The translations under genes were made by a program, and so were the position numbers. DNA of 64,000 nt, taken from NCBI RefSeq assembly GCF_016801865.2, contig NC_068938.1, forward strand, positions 69,591,025 through 69,655,024, written 5' to 3'. The notes beneath the pieces are model-generated. The model saw only the letters and a program-made list of their open reading frames with translations. It was not told the DNA's origin and did no database searches. Positions 1 to 9,115 of this stretch are shown here, piece after piece. The number at the start of each line of letters is the position of its first letter. The stretch's first letter is position 1. The DNA is from Culex pipiens pallens. Lineage: Eukaryota; Arthropoda; Insecta; Diptera; Culicidae.

Positions 1-84
1 TTTCTTTTATAAATTTTATTCTTAAACTACAGCTTGAGGACTAACAACAATATGGTTGTTTGGTTGCAGAGTAAAATTGACTCG

Positions 85-145
85 CCACCCTGCCGTGTAG
101 CATAAATTCTCTTGCTATAATTTGCGTACATACACGGCAGGGTGG
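85..145. repeat. 15-bp perfect inverted repeat (hairpin)
   Basis: CCACCCTGCCGTGTA at 85-99 is matched exactly by its reverse complement at 131-145, leaving a 31-nt AT-rich loop. It lies in or just upstream of the presumed LTR. It may be a structured part of the LTR RNA or a remnant of a small inverted-repeat element; the sequence does not decide. Confidence 0.8.
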
Positions 146-720
146 TGGTAGTGGTAGTCTTGATCGTCGCGATCACGCGCACTTCTGCATGGTTTTCTGC
201 ATTCCTCTTCACACTGCCTGGGCCAAATATCAGTTGAAATAAATCGTCGTCGCGGTCGGATCGCGTTGCTCTTTCTCTAGGAGAAGTTTTGTTTACCTTT
301 CGGACTTGTAATAAAATCGTAGTCGGAAGAATAAAATTGTAGTTTCCTAAGAAGAGGAGTTGTTTTATGTGTACCTGTGGAAGAAGAAAAAACCTACCTG
401 ATACTTACCGTTACCTGGTCGATTCCGCCATTCTCGTGCGCCGTTTGCCTGGAAAAGGAGAAGATTCTGCTGCCGAAGTTTTACCTGATGTGGGGAGAAA
501 ATTACTGCTGCCACCGCTGCTAGAAGGTACTTACCTGTGGAACCTACAAAAGAAAGAAGGAAGAAAGCGGGACGAAAACGGGACGGACAGGATTTGGAAG
601 GAGTTTGGAACGGAAAGGGACGGAACACACAGAGGACGACACAACGCACAAACACACAACACACGACAAAAAACACAACGTAGAAATTAGACGTCCAACG
701 AACGGAGGATAAAAACTCAG

Positions 721-1510
721 GTGAGCGCGGTTCGAGGTTGGCCAATTCACGGGTCCGAACATTGGTGCCGTGACCAGGATTGGTACCTCGGGTGGCCCAT
801 CGAACGCCATCGCGATCATCTGCGCGTCGAACGAGTTCGCCATCGCTGCTGCGGAGAAAGTTCGCGGCCATCGCGATTGTTTTGGTTTGGCGCTCAGCAG
901 TAGCAGAGTTCATCGACCGGAGAGGAAAGTTCAGCGACCCCGCGCGGGTGAAGAGGACATCCATTGATACGTGCACGGCCTGGTGGACAGGCTCACACGG
1001 TGAGTACACTTGTCCCCATTTTTTCCGTAACTGGTGTCCTCATTGCGCTGTTTTCAACTTTCTCGGTGCTGCTTTTCGCGACTTCTGCTGCTGCTGAGGT
1101 TCTGTTGGACGATTGCTGGACGATCACGAGCTGTTTGGACCGACCGCTGGCTATTTCGGCGACGATTGAGTACGAAAGGTACTTGTGCTGTACTGCTGGC
1201 CTGTTTGACCATTGTTTACCCGTGCTACGGGTAAACTTTGTTACCGGGGGCGCGTATTTAGTTACGGATCTTTGCAAGGCCTGTACAGCCAGGCTCACAG
1301 GGTGAGTACTCGGCTGGAATTTTCGTTGCTCGACGGTGTTTGCAATATTTTGCTTTTCTCGGTGGACGACGCGCTGCTCTCGAGGGACTTTCGCTGTGTT
1401 TCGGCGACGTCATCGCTGCGGCTGTACATTGGCCGGCGGAGAGTTTTGGAGAGTATCCTGTTGGGCGTTAAATATACAAGGCCTTGTTTAATAGGCTCAC
1501 AGGTGAGCCT
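721..1510 (+). promoter_or_regulatory. Leader with four splice-donor-like motifs, three in a repeated palindrome
   Basis: The untranslated leader has donor-like GTGAGC/GTGAGT at 721, 1000, 1302 and 1503. The last three lie in an imperfect repeat of about 35 bp (970-1005, 1274-1310, 1477-1510) with core GGCTCACACGGTGAGTAC, itself an inverted repeat (CTCAC/GTGAG). Each repeat is preceded by an AAGGCCT- or CGGCCT-like block. The arrangement suggests internal duplication of a leader segment carrying a 5' splice site; actual splicing is inferred. Confidence 0.5.
763..781 (+). other. Primer binding site, complementary to tRNA-His 3' end
   Basis: TGGTGCCGTGACCAGGATT is the complement of the 3' end of an insect tRNA-His (T-arm ...AATCCTGG, acceptor TCACGGCA, then CCA). 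The match is from memory of Drosophila tRNA-His and covers 19 bases including the TGG. A one-base spacer separates it from the likely LTR end CA at 760-761. This site would prime minus-strand DNA synthesis. Confidence 0.75.
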
Positions 1511-1567
1511 CTTTCCAACTCCCTAGCGATTGTTTGTGTGGTGCTTCGCTTCGCTCTCTTTTTGCAG
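1503..1567 (+). other. Candidate 65-nt intron just upstream of gag
   Basis: A donor CAG|GTGAGC at 1503 is followed by a pyrimidine-rich tract and TTTTTGCAG ending at 1567, 20 nt before the gag ATG. About 65 nt is typical of small dipteran introns. Removing it would join the repeated leader to the gag start. Splicing is inferred from motifs only. Confidence 0.4.
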
Positions 1568-1587
1568 TTCAGTTGCCCTGCGTCACC

Positions 1588-2070
1588 ATGCCGAAGAAGG
1601 TGTCGTACAAGCTGCAGATTCGCAACACCATCCTTGCGTCTCTCAACCGCGCCGACAAGTTCCTGCAGAACTTTGTGCTGGAAAAGCACGCCGATCAGGT
1701 GCAGTCGCGGCTCGATGCGGTCAACCAGGCCTGGGCGGAGTTCGAGGCGCTCCAGCTTGAGATCGAGACCATCGAGGAGGAGGACCTCAAGGAAGAGGAT
1801 GATCCGACAGCCATGGAGGAGGAACATGAGCGAGTCCGAGAGCAGTTCGAGGGGTTGTACCACAAGGTAAGGGCAGGGTTGAAGTCGAGGTTGCCTTCTG
1901 GGGTTGCGTCTGGGTCTAGTGCATGCGTTGCGCGTGCCGGCATACAGTTGCCGAAGATCACTTTGCCGAAGTTTAGTAGGGGACTGGACGATCGGGCCGA
2001 ACAATGGTACATTTTGATCCGATGTCAAAATTGCAAGTTGAAGCAGTGCTGTAAAAAATTAGACCAATAA
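1588..2070 (+). pseudogene. gag: BEL/Pao gag, N-terminal fragment (truncated)
   Basis: The frame from the ATG at 1588 (context CACCATG) encodes about 160 residues before a stop at 2068-2070. Residues 1-50 are a helical basic/amphipathic region starting MPKKVSYKLQIRN; residues 55-80 are very acidic and probably coiled coil; residues 121-130 read LPKITLPKFS, the conserved entry to the DUF1759-type gag region of BEL/Pao elements. After residue about 131 similarity stops and the reading is short cysteine/lysine-rich sequence, so the gene is cut at about 1980. The frame stays open about 54 nt upstream of this ATG, but that would read through the candidate intron. Gag would package element RNA; no zinc knuckles remain. 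Confidence 0.7.
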
Positions 2071-2234
2071 AAACATTTTTCAATCGTAAAACCAAATCTA
2101 ACATTTTTATGAATTTGTTTTGTTATTGTTTTGTTATAAACATCTAATAAAAAGCTGTCATCTTCCAGGTACATAGGATCCCAGTGACAATTCTGTTCAA
2201 ACGTACTTTCATCGTTTAACTAAGTGCATTTTAG
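2071..2234. other. AT-rich spacer, nothing recognised
   Basis: The sequence between the broken gag and the first SINE-like remnant has no open frame of note, no inverted ends and no similarity to the other repeats I traced in the window. Confidence 0.4.
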
Positions 2235-2312
2235 TATTTCAAAGCAGCTGAATGATTTTCAGATTCGCTGGTCATCAGTTCGAATCTCGGGGTGGATGGG
2301 AGGAGCTTAGGC
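2235..2312 (+). repeat. tRNA-derived SINE remnant
   Basis: A B-box-like segment (CAGTTCGAATCTCGG near 2277-2291) followed by GGTGGATGG matches the second tRNA-like unit of the dimeric SINE at 18633-19037. Box A and the tail are not recognisable, so this is a fragment. Confidence 0.5.
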
Positions 2313-2725
2313 AAAGTTCGGGTAGGAATTCAAAGCTTGAAGTTTGGAAAACTATTTTTGTTGTTCTGTGTCTGTTCTATCCGAAACTAAACAAAAATTT
2401 GACAAAAATATCCAAAAATTAGGCTAAAACTGTCCCAATACACCCCATCAGTCCCGTTTCGCCCCAGATGACGAGTCATCTGCATTACCGAAATTTCACA
2501 AGGAATCGTTAGCCAGAGAAAGGTATAGGGACGTGGCGTTACATCGTGCTGCCATCTGGTTTTTCTAAGTGCAAGAGTGGAAAAGTGCTGAGTCATCGTC
2601 TAAAAATAGACGGCTTCCTATCTCGCCCAGCAAAATGAAGTCGATAAAGTAGTCGGTTTCGATGGAGAAAAAGTGGAAAACGTGGTCTAAAAATAGCGAC
2701 GCCATCCCCCTATTCAGTTCTAGAA
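2313..2725 (+). repeat. Degenerate interspersed repeat shared with 44520-45060
   Basis: The stretch 2335-2480 (GTGTCTGTTCTATCCGAAAC, then GTCCCGTTTCGCCCCAGATG) matches 44560-44695 in the same orientation. The stretch 2530-2715 matches 44845-45035 in reverse (for example AAATAGCGACGCCATCCCCC). The two sub-repeats are therefore arranged differently in the two places, consistent with an element that has inverted ends or with later rearrangement. Confidence 0.6.
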
Positions 2726-2731
2726 CATTAA

Positions 2732-2830
2732 CTCCATATGATGACCGACTGGTTAGCGTCCCAGACTATCAATCCCAAGGTGTGAGTTCGAATCCCACCT
2801 GATTCTTAAAGGTTTTTTGTTCATATTCAA
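2732..2830 (+). repeat. tRNA-like SINE head
   Basis: Box A-like CGACTGGTTAGCGTCCC is followed about 30 bp later by box B-like GAGTTCGAATCCCACC. No complete cloverleaf closes, and the sequence continues into a T-rich tail, so I read it as a SINE fragment rather than a tRNA gene. Confidence 0.5.
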
Positions 2831-2844
2831 AGTTCAATTCCTGA

Positions 2845-2925
2845 TTCCAAATTTCGACCGGGATTTGATCCCTGAACCTTCTGCTTTCGAGGCAGAAGCC
2901 GCAACCATTAAGCCACGGAGCCGGT
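2845..2925 (-). repeat. tRNA-Ser-like sequence (SINE head or tRNA pseudogene)
   Basis: On the minus strand, box A-like GTGGCTTAATGGTTG, a perfect 7-bp anticodon-type stem CTTCTGC/GCAGAAG around loop CTCGAAA, and box B-like GGGATCAAATCCC occur in the right order. The acceptor stem does not pair, so it is not a functional tRNA. It abuts the truncated left side of the TIR element at 2926. Confidence 0.5.
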
Positions 2926-3074
2926 GATTCATTGAGTTTGTGTTGTTAATTATAAAGTGAGAGGATGTGAAAGGTGAAAATTACACTATTTAGCTAATGT
3001 TGAATTGGCAATTCAAAGTGTTGCAAATGGGGAGGTGGAATTGGTGAGTAGGTTTGTTGATGATTTCTTTGCAG

Positions 3075-3125
3075 GTGATAAACTATGAAGAGCAAGAGGA
3101 CGACCTTCACCTTGAGGACCTCTAA
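3075..3125 (+). pseudogene. Exon-like segment 1 in TIR element (acidic C-terminus)
   Basis: After TTTCTTTGCAG the sequence reads 16 codons, VINYEEQEDDLHLEDL, then a stop. The second copy (26541 onward) reads VINYEEQDEDIRNEDL and a stop, keeping frame and length despite several base changes. It resembles the last exon of an acidic-tailed protein captured by the element. The source gene is unknown and chance is possible for so short a frame. Confidence 0.35.
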
Positions 3126-3744
3126 TGCGAGTGAGTTGAACACGTTATAAGAATGTTTGATGGAAAGAGAGGGCAGTAGAAGGGAGATGCGGACCAACTC
3201 TTAACGGATAGAGCAGCCCGGGCAAATTTAACAAAATTTTGGTTAATCCAAGTAAGTATGGGTTTATTTTTGCACAATGATTTATCTTATGTGATTCTTA
3301 TTAGAAAACTGAATCATTAAAAAGCTTCGTGCTTACGACGGAAAAAATCTTAATGAACCATTCTTTTTTTCAGAATCATCAATTATAAAATACACAGAAA
3401 TGCGTACACATGACAACATAAAAATAGAGATGAAGTAAAATATCAAAAAATAAAAATATACAAAAAAAATTATTATCTTGAAAGTTTTGTTGCAATACGA
3501 CAATAGTTAAACTCAAAATATTTTATTCAGGAATCGGAGTACGTTGAATAAATTGAATCAAATGCAGTGAAAGTGTGTTGCCAAAAGAAATTGTTAAATT
3601 AATGCAAGCTTGATAAGTAGCATTATTGATATTTCTTCTTTCCTCATTATAATTACATTTATTTACGTTCCTTTTTTCAGTTTATAGCCGAAATTAAGAA
3701 TTTTGTATTAAATTACTTATCAATTTCACATGTATATTTTGCAG

Positions 3745-3850
3745 CAAAAGGTTCACTTTGGTGAAAATTCTGTGTCCCACCACAAGAAGAATAACTAAAC
3801 CTAAGACCGTTGTAGATGATGATGACTTATCGGATGATTTCACAGTGATG
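3745..3850 (+). pseudogene. Exon-like segment 2 in TIR element
   Basis: An acceptor-like TATATTTTGCAG ends at 3744 and a donor GTAAGTG starts at 3851. Between them one frame (phase 1) is open for 35 codons, from KRFTLVKILCP to VVDDDDLSDDFTVM. The equivalent in the second copy (about 27153-27250) has stop codons and an A-run insertion. The layout is that of an internal exon with both splice sites. I do not recognise the protein. Confidence 0.4.
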
Positions 3851-4649
3851 GTAAGTGAATACAACACCTAATTTTATACAACATAATAAAAATATAAGCT
3901 TAAAACTTGGTGAAAATTTTGCTCGGTTTCTATTTTTAAGGAATTCACGAGAAATTTGTAATCTGCTTTTTTCTTATTTGTTTTGATTTAGATTTTTAAC
4001 AGTAATTCAACGACTTAATGCAAAAAAAAAACAAATTAGTACAAAATGTAAAATTTTAAGGCAGAATAAATGCGTAAATTAAAAAACTCTGCATTAATTT
4101 GTTCAATAAAATTCAATTAAAATATTGCTAACAACAGCTAATTATTGACTACATGTACGAATATTTTTCTGTATTCAAATAAAATATTAGTAAAAATATG
4201 TCTAGAAATTCGGCTTAGCCTATATCGTTAGATAATTAAAGAAAATATTTATCAACACTTACATAAATTATGTCTAATTAAGAAATGTTTTGTTATAAAC
4301 CACTAATAATTTGTTGCATGCAAAAATAATTCGATTGATACAACGAAAAAAAATGTTGAAAAAAGTTGAAAAATATGTCCCAGCCAGTTTTAACAGAATA
4401 TTCTAACAAGAAATTTTAAGTTAATTTTCCGAAAAAAAATATTCTAGCAGTCGACTGCTACAATTTTTTTCGGCCATTCAACCAACAAAAATGGCAATTC
4501 CAGCTATTTTTTTAGTTATTTTTAGCTACTGGTGGTCAACAATTTCAACAATCGATTGTTGAAAAAAAAAGTTGCGCAAAAAATTAACCCATACTTTTAG
4601 TTAAATTAACCAAGATTTTCTTAGATTTGCCCCGGCCGGTCTCTCCATG

Positions 4650-5738
4650 TAATCTAACACAAACGCAGCATGCTGGAAAGTCGTGTGATTAGATTACGCC
4701 CCAAGCACTTTTCTTGTTATTATTAATAATTGCAGTACATCCGAGAACACCCGAAAATGTATTACAAAAATTAAAGCGACCAGCCCTACTGCGTTGTGTT
4801 TACTGCAGAGAGGATTCAGAGAACGGATCACAGAATCTACAGGGGGGAAGGACCCGTGGACATACCGTACCAAACTGAGCGTTTGTTTCGCCCCAGAGTT
4901 AGTAAACTTGTATTAGTAAGCTCGTATAATATTTACGTCATATAAATGAAATGCGAAAATAATCATTTTTACCGTGGCACTACGCTTTTTACGGACGTCC
5001 CCCTTCCCCAGCTCAGCATCCCAGATTTGAAGACACAGAACCGATGATGGACGACCGGCGGCCGCCGTTGGTGTGACGTTGATGGGACCAAGATTAACCA
5101 CATCGTGACGATTGTCGTAATGACATGCGCTGCGGCAAAGATCGACAGCCTGGGACGAGAGTTGGACAAATGGAAATGTTTCGTCCCGCGAGTCCAAAAC
5201 GAGACCCCCCTGCCGGTAACTCCTCAACCCGTGTCCAACGCGCGCGGGTTAAAATGAATAATTTAATGTTGGGCACAGTTTGTACGGGTATGTGGGGGAT
5301 CTCCCAGAGGGTGGTGACCTGGACAGGAGTTTACCTGAGAGGTAATGGAAAAAATCAACACGAAGCAACTTGGGAGTACATACCACACGAACTCCAGCGC
5401 GAGATTGTGGCGATGATTAATAAGATATGCCATAACTAATTTGGACAAATTACTATCGACATTTTTACCCGCGCAGTCGTTACGAATAACACCCTCTGCT
5501 CTACACCCGGCCTGACTTGGCTGCTGGGCCAAATGATTGTTTGTGCAAGTACTCTGTGCTGGCGGCCTATGGCCAAGGGATAGCTGCTTTGGACACGGGA
5601 CTCGGACAGCAGTAGCGGTTCAAATGTATCGAGCGTAGCGAAGTTTTATCGCGGGTACGATCTTGACCTCCACTGTGGCAGGAACCGACCGCGCGGGCTG
5701 TCTCGCATTCCACGTTTGCTGGATGTCTAGCTCGATTT
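4650..5738. other. Unassigned sequence with a small imperfect inverted repeat
   Basis: Just beyond the TIR element, GTAATCTAACAC (4649-4660) and its near reverse complement (4683-4697) form a hairpin with a palindromic CAGCATGCTG in the loop. The rest has mixed composition, with short open frames on both strands (104 codons on plus at 5125-5439 and 104 on minus at 4913-5227), none recognisable. Confidence 0.4.
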
Positions 5739-5856
5739 TGCCTTCCTCACTGAGGTAAGGCTATAATCCTGCTCTAAAAATGAACTTTTTATTCAAAGCT
5801 CTAAGACCCACCTTCATATATACATATCGACTCAGAATCGAAAACTGAACAAATGT

Positions 5857-5897
5857 CTGTGTGTGTGTATGTGTGTGTGTGTGTATGTATGTATGTG
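5857..5897 (+). repeat. GT/TATG microsatellite
   Basis: Runs of TG interrupted by TATG within the left part of the satellite-bearing element. A shorter CA-rich run occupies the equivalent place (about 15858-15880) in the inverted copy. Confidence 0.9.
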
Positions 5898-6049
5898 TTC
5901 AAAAATCTTGCCAAGTTTTCTCAGCACTGGCTGAACCGATTTTGATCGAACCAGTTGCATTCGACTTGGTTTAGGGTCCCATACATCGCTATTGAATTGT
6001 TTGAAGTTTCGATAAGTAGTTCAAAAGTTATGTATAAAAATGTGTTTTC

Positions 6050-9010
6050 ACATATATCCGGATCTCAATTATATGCATGTAAACGATGTTCGGATCCATC
6101 ATCCAACCCATCGTTGGTTAGGTAATCAAAAGACCTTTCCAACAAGTCCACAACATCGAAGATCTGGTAACCCTGTCTCGAGTTATGACCACTTAAGTGA
6201 TAATTATGTACTTTTTTGAAGCCGGATCTCACTTAAATGTATGTAAACGATGTCCGGAACCACCATCCGACCCATCGTTGGTTAGGTAATCTAGAAACCT
6301 TTTCAACGAGACCACATAATTGAAAATCTGGCAACCCTGTCCCGAGTAATGACCACTTAAGTGATATTTATGTACTTTTTTTTAAGCCGGATCTCACTTA
6401 AATGTATGTAAACGATGTCCAGATCCATCATCCGACCCATCGTTGGTTAGGTAATCAAGAGACCTTTCCAACGAGTCCACAACATCGAAGATCTGGTAAC
6501 CCTGTCTCGAGTTATGACCACTTAAGTGATATTTATGTACTTTTTTGAAGCCGGATCTCACTTAAATGCATGTAAACGATGTCCAGATCCATTATCCGAC
6601 CCATCGTTGGTTAGGTAATCGAGAGACCTTTCCAACGAGTCCACAACATTGAAGATCTGGCAACCCTGTCTCGAGTTATGACCACTTAAGTGATATTTAT
6701 GTACTGTTTTGAAGCCGGATCTCACTTAAATGTATGTAAACGATGTCCAGATCCATCATCCGACCCATCGTTGGTTAGGTAATCTAGAAACTTTTCCAAC
6801 GAGTCCACATAATTGAAGATCTGGCAACCCTGCCTCGAGTTATGACCACTTAAGTGATATGTATGTACTTTTTTGAAGCCGGATCTAACTTAAATGCATG
6901 TAAATGATGTCCTGATCCATTATCCGACACATCGTTGGTTAGGTAATCAAGAGACCTTTCCAACGAATCCACATAATTGAAAATTTGGCAACCCTGTCTC
7001 GAGTTATGACCACTTAAGTGATATTTATGTACTTTTTTGAAGCCGGAAATCACTTAAATGCATGTAAACTATGTCCGGATACATCATCCGACCCATCGTT
7101 GGTTAGGTAATCTAGAAACCTTTCCAACGAGTCCACATAATTGAAGATCTGGCAACCCTGTCTCGAGTTATGACCACTTAAGTGATATTTATGTACTTTT
7201 TTGAAGCCGGATCTAACTTAAATGTATGTAAACGATGTCCAGATCCATTATCCGATCCATTTTTGGTTAGGTTATCAAGAGACCTTTCCAACGAGTCCAC
7301 ATAATTGAAAATCTGGCAACCCTGTCTCGAGTTATGACCACTTAAGTGATATTTATGTACTTTTTTGAAGCCGGATCTAACTTAAATGTATGTAAACGAT
7401 GTCCAGATCCATTATCCGACCCATCGTTGGTTAGGTAATTGAGAGACCTTTCCAACGAGTCCACAACATTGAAGATCTGGCAACCCTGCCTCAAGTTATG
7501 ACCACTTAAGTGATATTTATTTACTTTTTTGAAGCCGGATCTCACTTAAATGCATGTAAACGATGTCCAGATCCATCATCCGACCCATCGTTGGTTAGGT
7601 AATCTAGAAACTTTTCCAACGAGTCCACATAATTGAAGATCTGGCAACCCTGTCTCGAGTTATGACCACTTAAGTGATATTTATGTACTTTTTTGAAGCC
7701 GGATCTAACTTAAATGTATGTAAACGATGTCCAGATCCATTATCCGACCCATTGTTGGTTAGGTAATCAAGAGACCTTTCCAACGAGTCCACATAATTGA
7801 AAATCTGGCAACCCTGTCTCGAGTTATGACCACTTAAGTGATATTTATGTACTTTTTTGAAGCCGGATCTAACTTAAATGTATGTAAACGATGTCCAGAT
7901 CCATTATCCGACCCATCGTTGGTTAGGTAATCAAGAGACCTTTCTAACGAGTCCACAACATTGAAGATCTGGCAACCCTGTCTCGAGTTATGACCACTTA
8001 AGTGATATTTATATACTTTTTTGGAGCCGGATCTCACTTAAATGTATGTAAACGATGTCCAGATCCATCATCCGACCCATCGTTGGTTAGGTAATCGAGA
8101 GACCTTTCCAACGAGTCCACAACATTGAAGATCTGGCAACCCTGCCTCGAGTTATGACCACTTAAGTGATAATTATGTACTTTTTTGAAGCCGGATCTCA
8201 CTTAAATGTATGTAAACGATGTCCGGAACCACCATCCGACCCATCGTTGGTTAGGTAATCTAGAAACCTTTTCAACGAGACCACATAATTGAAAATCTGG
8301 CAACCCTGTCCCGAGTAATGACCACTTAAGTGATATTTATGTACTTTTTTTTTAAGCCGGATCTCACTTAAATGTATGTAAACGATGTCCAGATCCATCA
8401 TCCGACCCATCGTTGGTTAGGTAATCAAGAGACCTTTCCAACGAGTCCACAACATCGAAGATCTGGCAACTCTGCCTCAAGTTATGACCACTTAAGTGAT
8501 ATTTATTTACTTTTTTGAAGCCGGATCTCACTTAAATGCATGTAAACGATGTCCAGATCCATCATCCGACCCATCGTTGGTTAGGTAATCTAGAAACCTT
8601 TCCAACAAGTCCACATAATTGAAGGTCTGGCAACCCTGTCTCGAGTTATGACCACTTAAGTGATATTTATGTACTTTTTTGAAGCCGGATCTAACTTAAA
8701 TGTATGTAAACGATGTCCAGATCCATTATCCGACCCATCGTTGGTTAGGTAATCAAGAGACCTTTCCAACGAGTCCACATAATTGAAAATCTGGCAACCC
8801 TGTCTCGAGTTATGACCACTTAAGTGATATTTATATACTTTTTTGAAGCCGGATCTCACTTAAATGCACGTAAACGATGTCCAGATCCATTATCCGACCC
8901 ATCGTTGGTTAGGTAATCAAGAGACCTTTCCAACGAGTCCACATAATTGTAAATCGGGCAACCCTGTCTCGAGTTATGACAACTTAAGTTATATCTGTGT
9001 ACTTATTTTT
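6050..9010 (+). repeat. Tandem satellite, 18 monomers of ~164 bp
   Basis: The motif CCCATCGTTGGTTAGGTAAT recurs about every 164 bp from 6110 to 8900, giving 18 monomers plus a degenerate one at the right edge (about 9060). Each monomer holds the palindrome CACTTAAGTG and a variable hinge after GTCCACA. Three hinge types (a = TAATTGAAAAT, b = ACATYGAAG, c = TAATTGAAGAT) run b a b b c a c a b c a b b a b c a a. Monomers with hinge a recur at 492 bp (7303, 7795, 8285, 8778). Minus-strand 67-codon frames at 6850, 7342, 7834 and 8656 are by-products of the repeat. Confidence 0.95.
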
Positions 9011-9115
9011 CTGGACCTAAAAAAATAACTGAAATATGTGTCCAAACCACTCATATTACCCATTGTTGGTAAAAAGTGAGGAAGGCATCAACCACATAGG
9101 TGGATTAAGTTAGTT

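Larger units (their letters stand above)
1..2030 (+). mobile_element. BEL/Pao-type LTR retrotransposon, 5' fragment
   Basis: The order LTR-like sequence, primer binding site (763), long leader and gag start (1588) is that of the 5' end of an LTR retrotransposon. The gag N-terminus resembles the BEL/Pao type. The LTR 3' end is probably the CA at 760-761. The LTR 5' boundary cannot be fixed because no 3' LTR lies in the window; AATAAA-type motifs near 311 and 330 suggest it begins upstream of them. No protease, reverse transcriptase, RNase H or integrase follows, so the copy is cut off at about 1980. Confidence 0.75.
2926..4649 (+). mobile_element. 2.1-kb TIR element, copy 1 (left end missing)
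   Basis: From GAGTTTGTGTTGTTAATTAT onward this matches 26392-28181 along its length, ending in GGCCGGTCTCTCCATG, the right terminal repeat of the family (CACGGAGAGAC in reverse). The first ~340 bp present in the other copy are absent, replaced by a tRNA-like sequence. No transposase is encoded. It contains exon-like segments annotated separately. Confidence 0.75.
5739..9115 (+). mobile_element. Satellite-bearing element, copy A
   Basis: The left end TTTGCCTTCCTCACTGAGG and the right end CCACATAGGTGGATTAAG are both found, inverted, in the copy at 11835-15995, so these are the ends of one mobile unit. The left GCCTTCCTCACT (5741-5752) and right AGTGAGGAAGGC (9076-9087) are perfect 12-bp inverted repeats slightly inside the right end. 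Internally: a GT-rich microsatellite, a unique ~150 bp segment, then 18 tandem monomers. It has no coding capacity; the superfamily is not clear. Confidence 0.65.

Noticed and set aside
2845..2925. A functional tRNA-Ser gene on the minus strand
   Set aside because: The anticodon stem is perfect but the acceptor stem fails and the T-stem has a mismatch.
3044..3074. A 31-nt GT...AG intron in the TIR element
   Set aside because: GTGAGTA...TTTGCAG is only ~31 nt apart, too short for splicing; the acceptor may belong to a longer intron.
5125..5439. A 104-codon plus-strand gene
   Set aside because: An equally long frame exists on the opposite strand and nothing in the product is recognisable.
6850..8859. 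Repeated 67-codon frames on the minus strand (6850, 7342, 7834, 8656) as a small gene family
   Set aside because: They are simply the satellite monomer read in one open frame; the spacing equals the repeat period and there are no promoter, splice or start signals.
6050..9010. A CRISPR-like array
   Set aside because: Repeats are directly adjacent 164-bp monomers without unique spacers, and the genome is eukaryotic.
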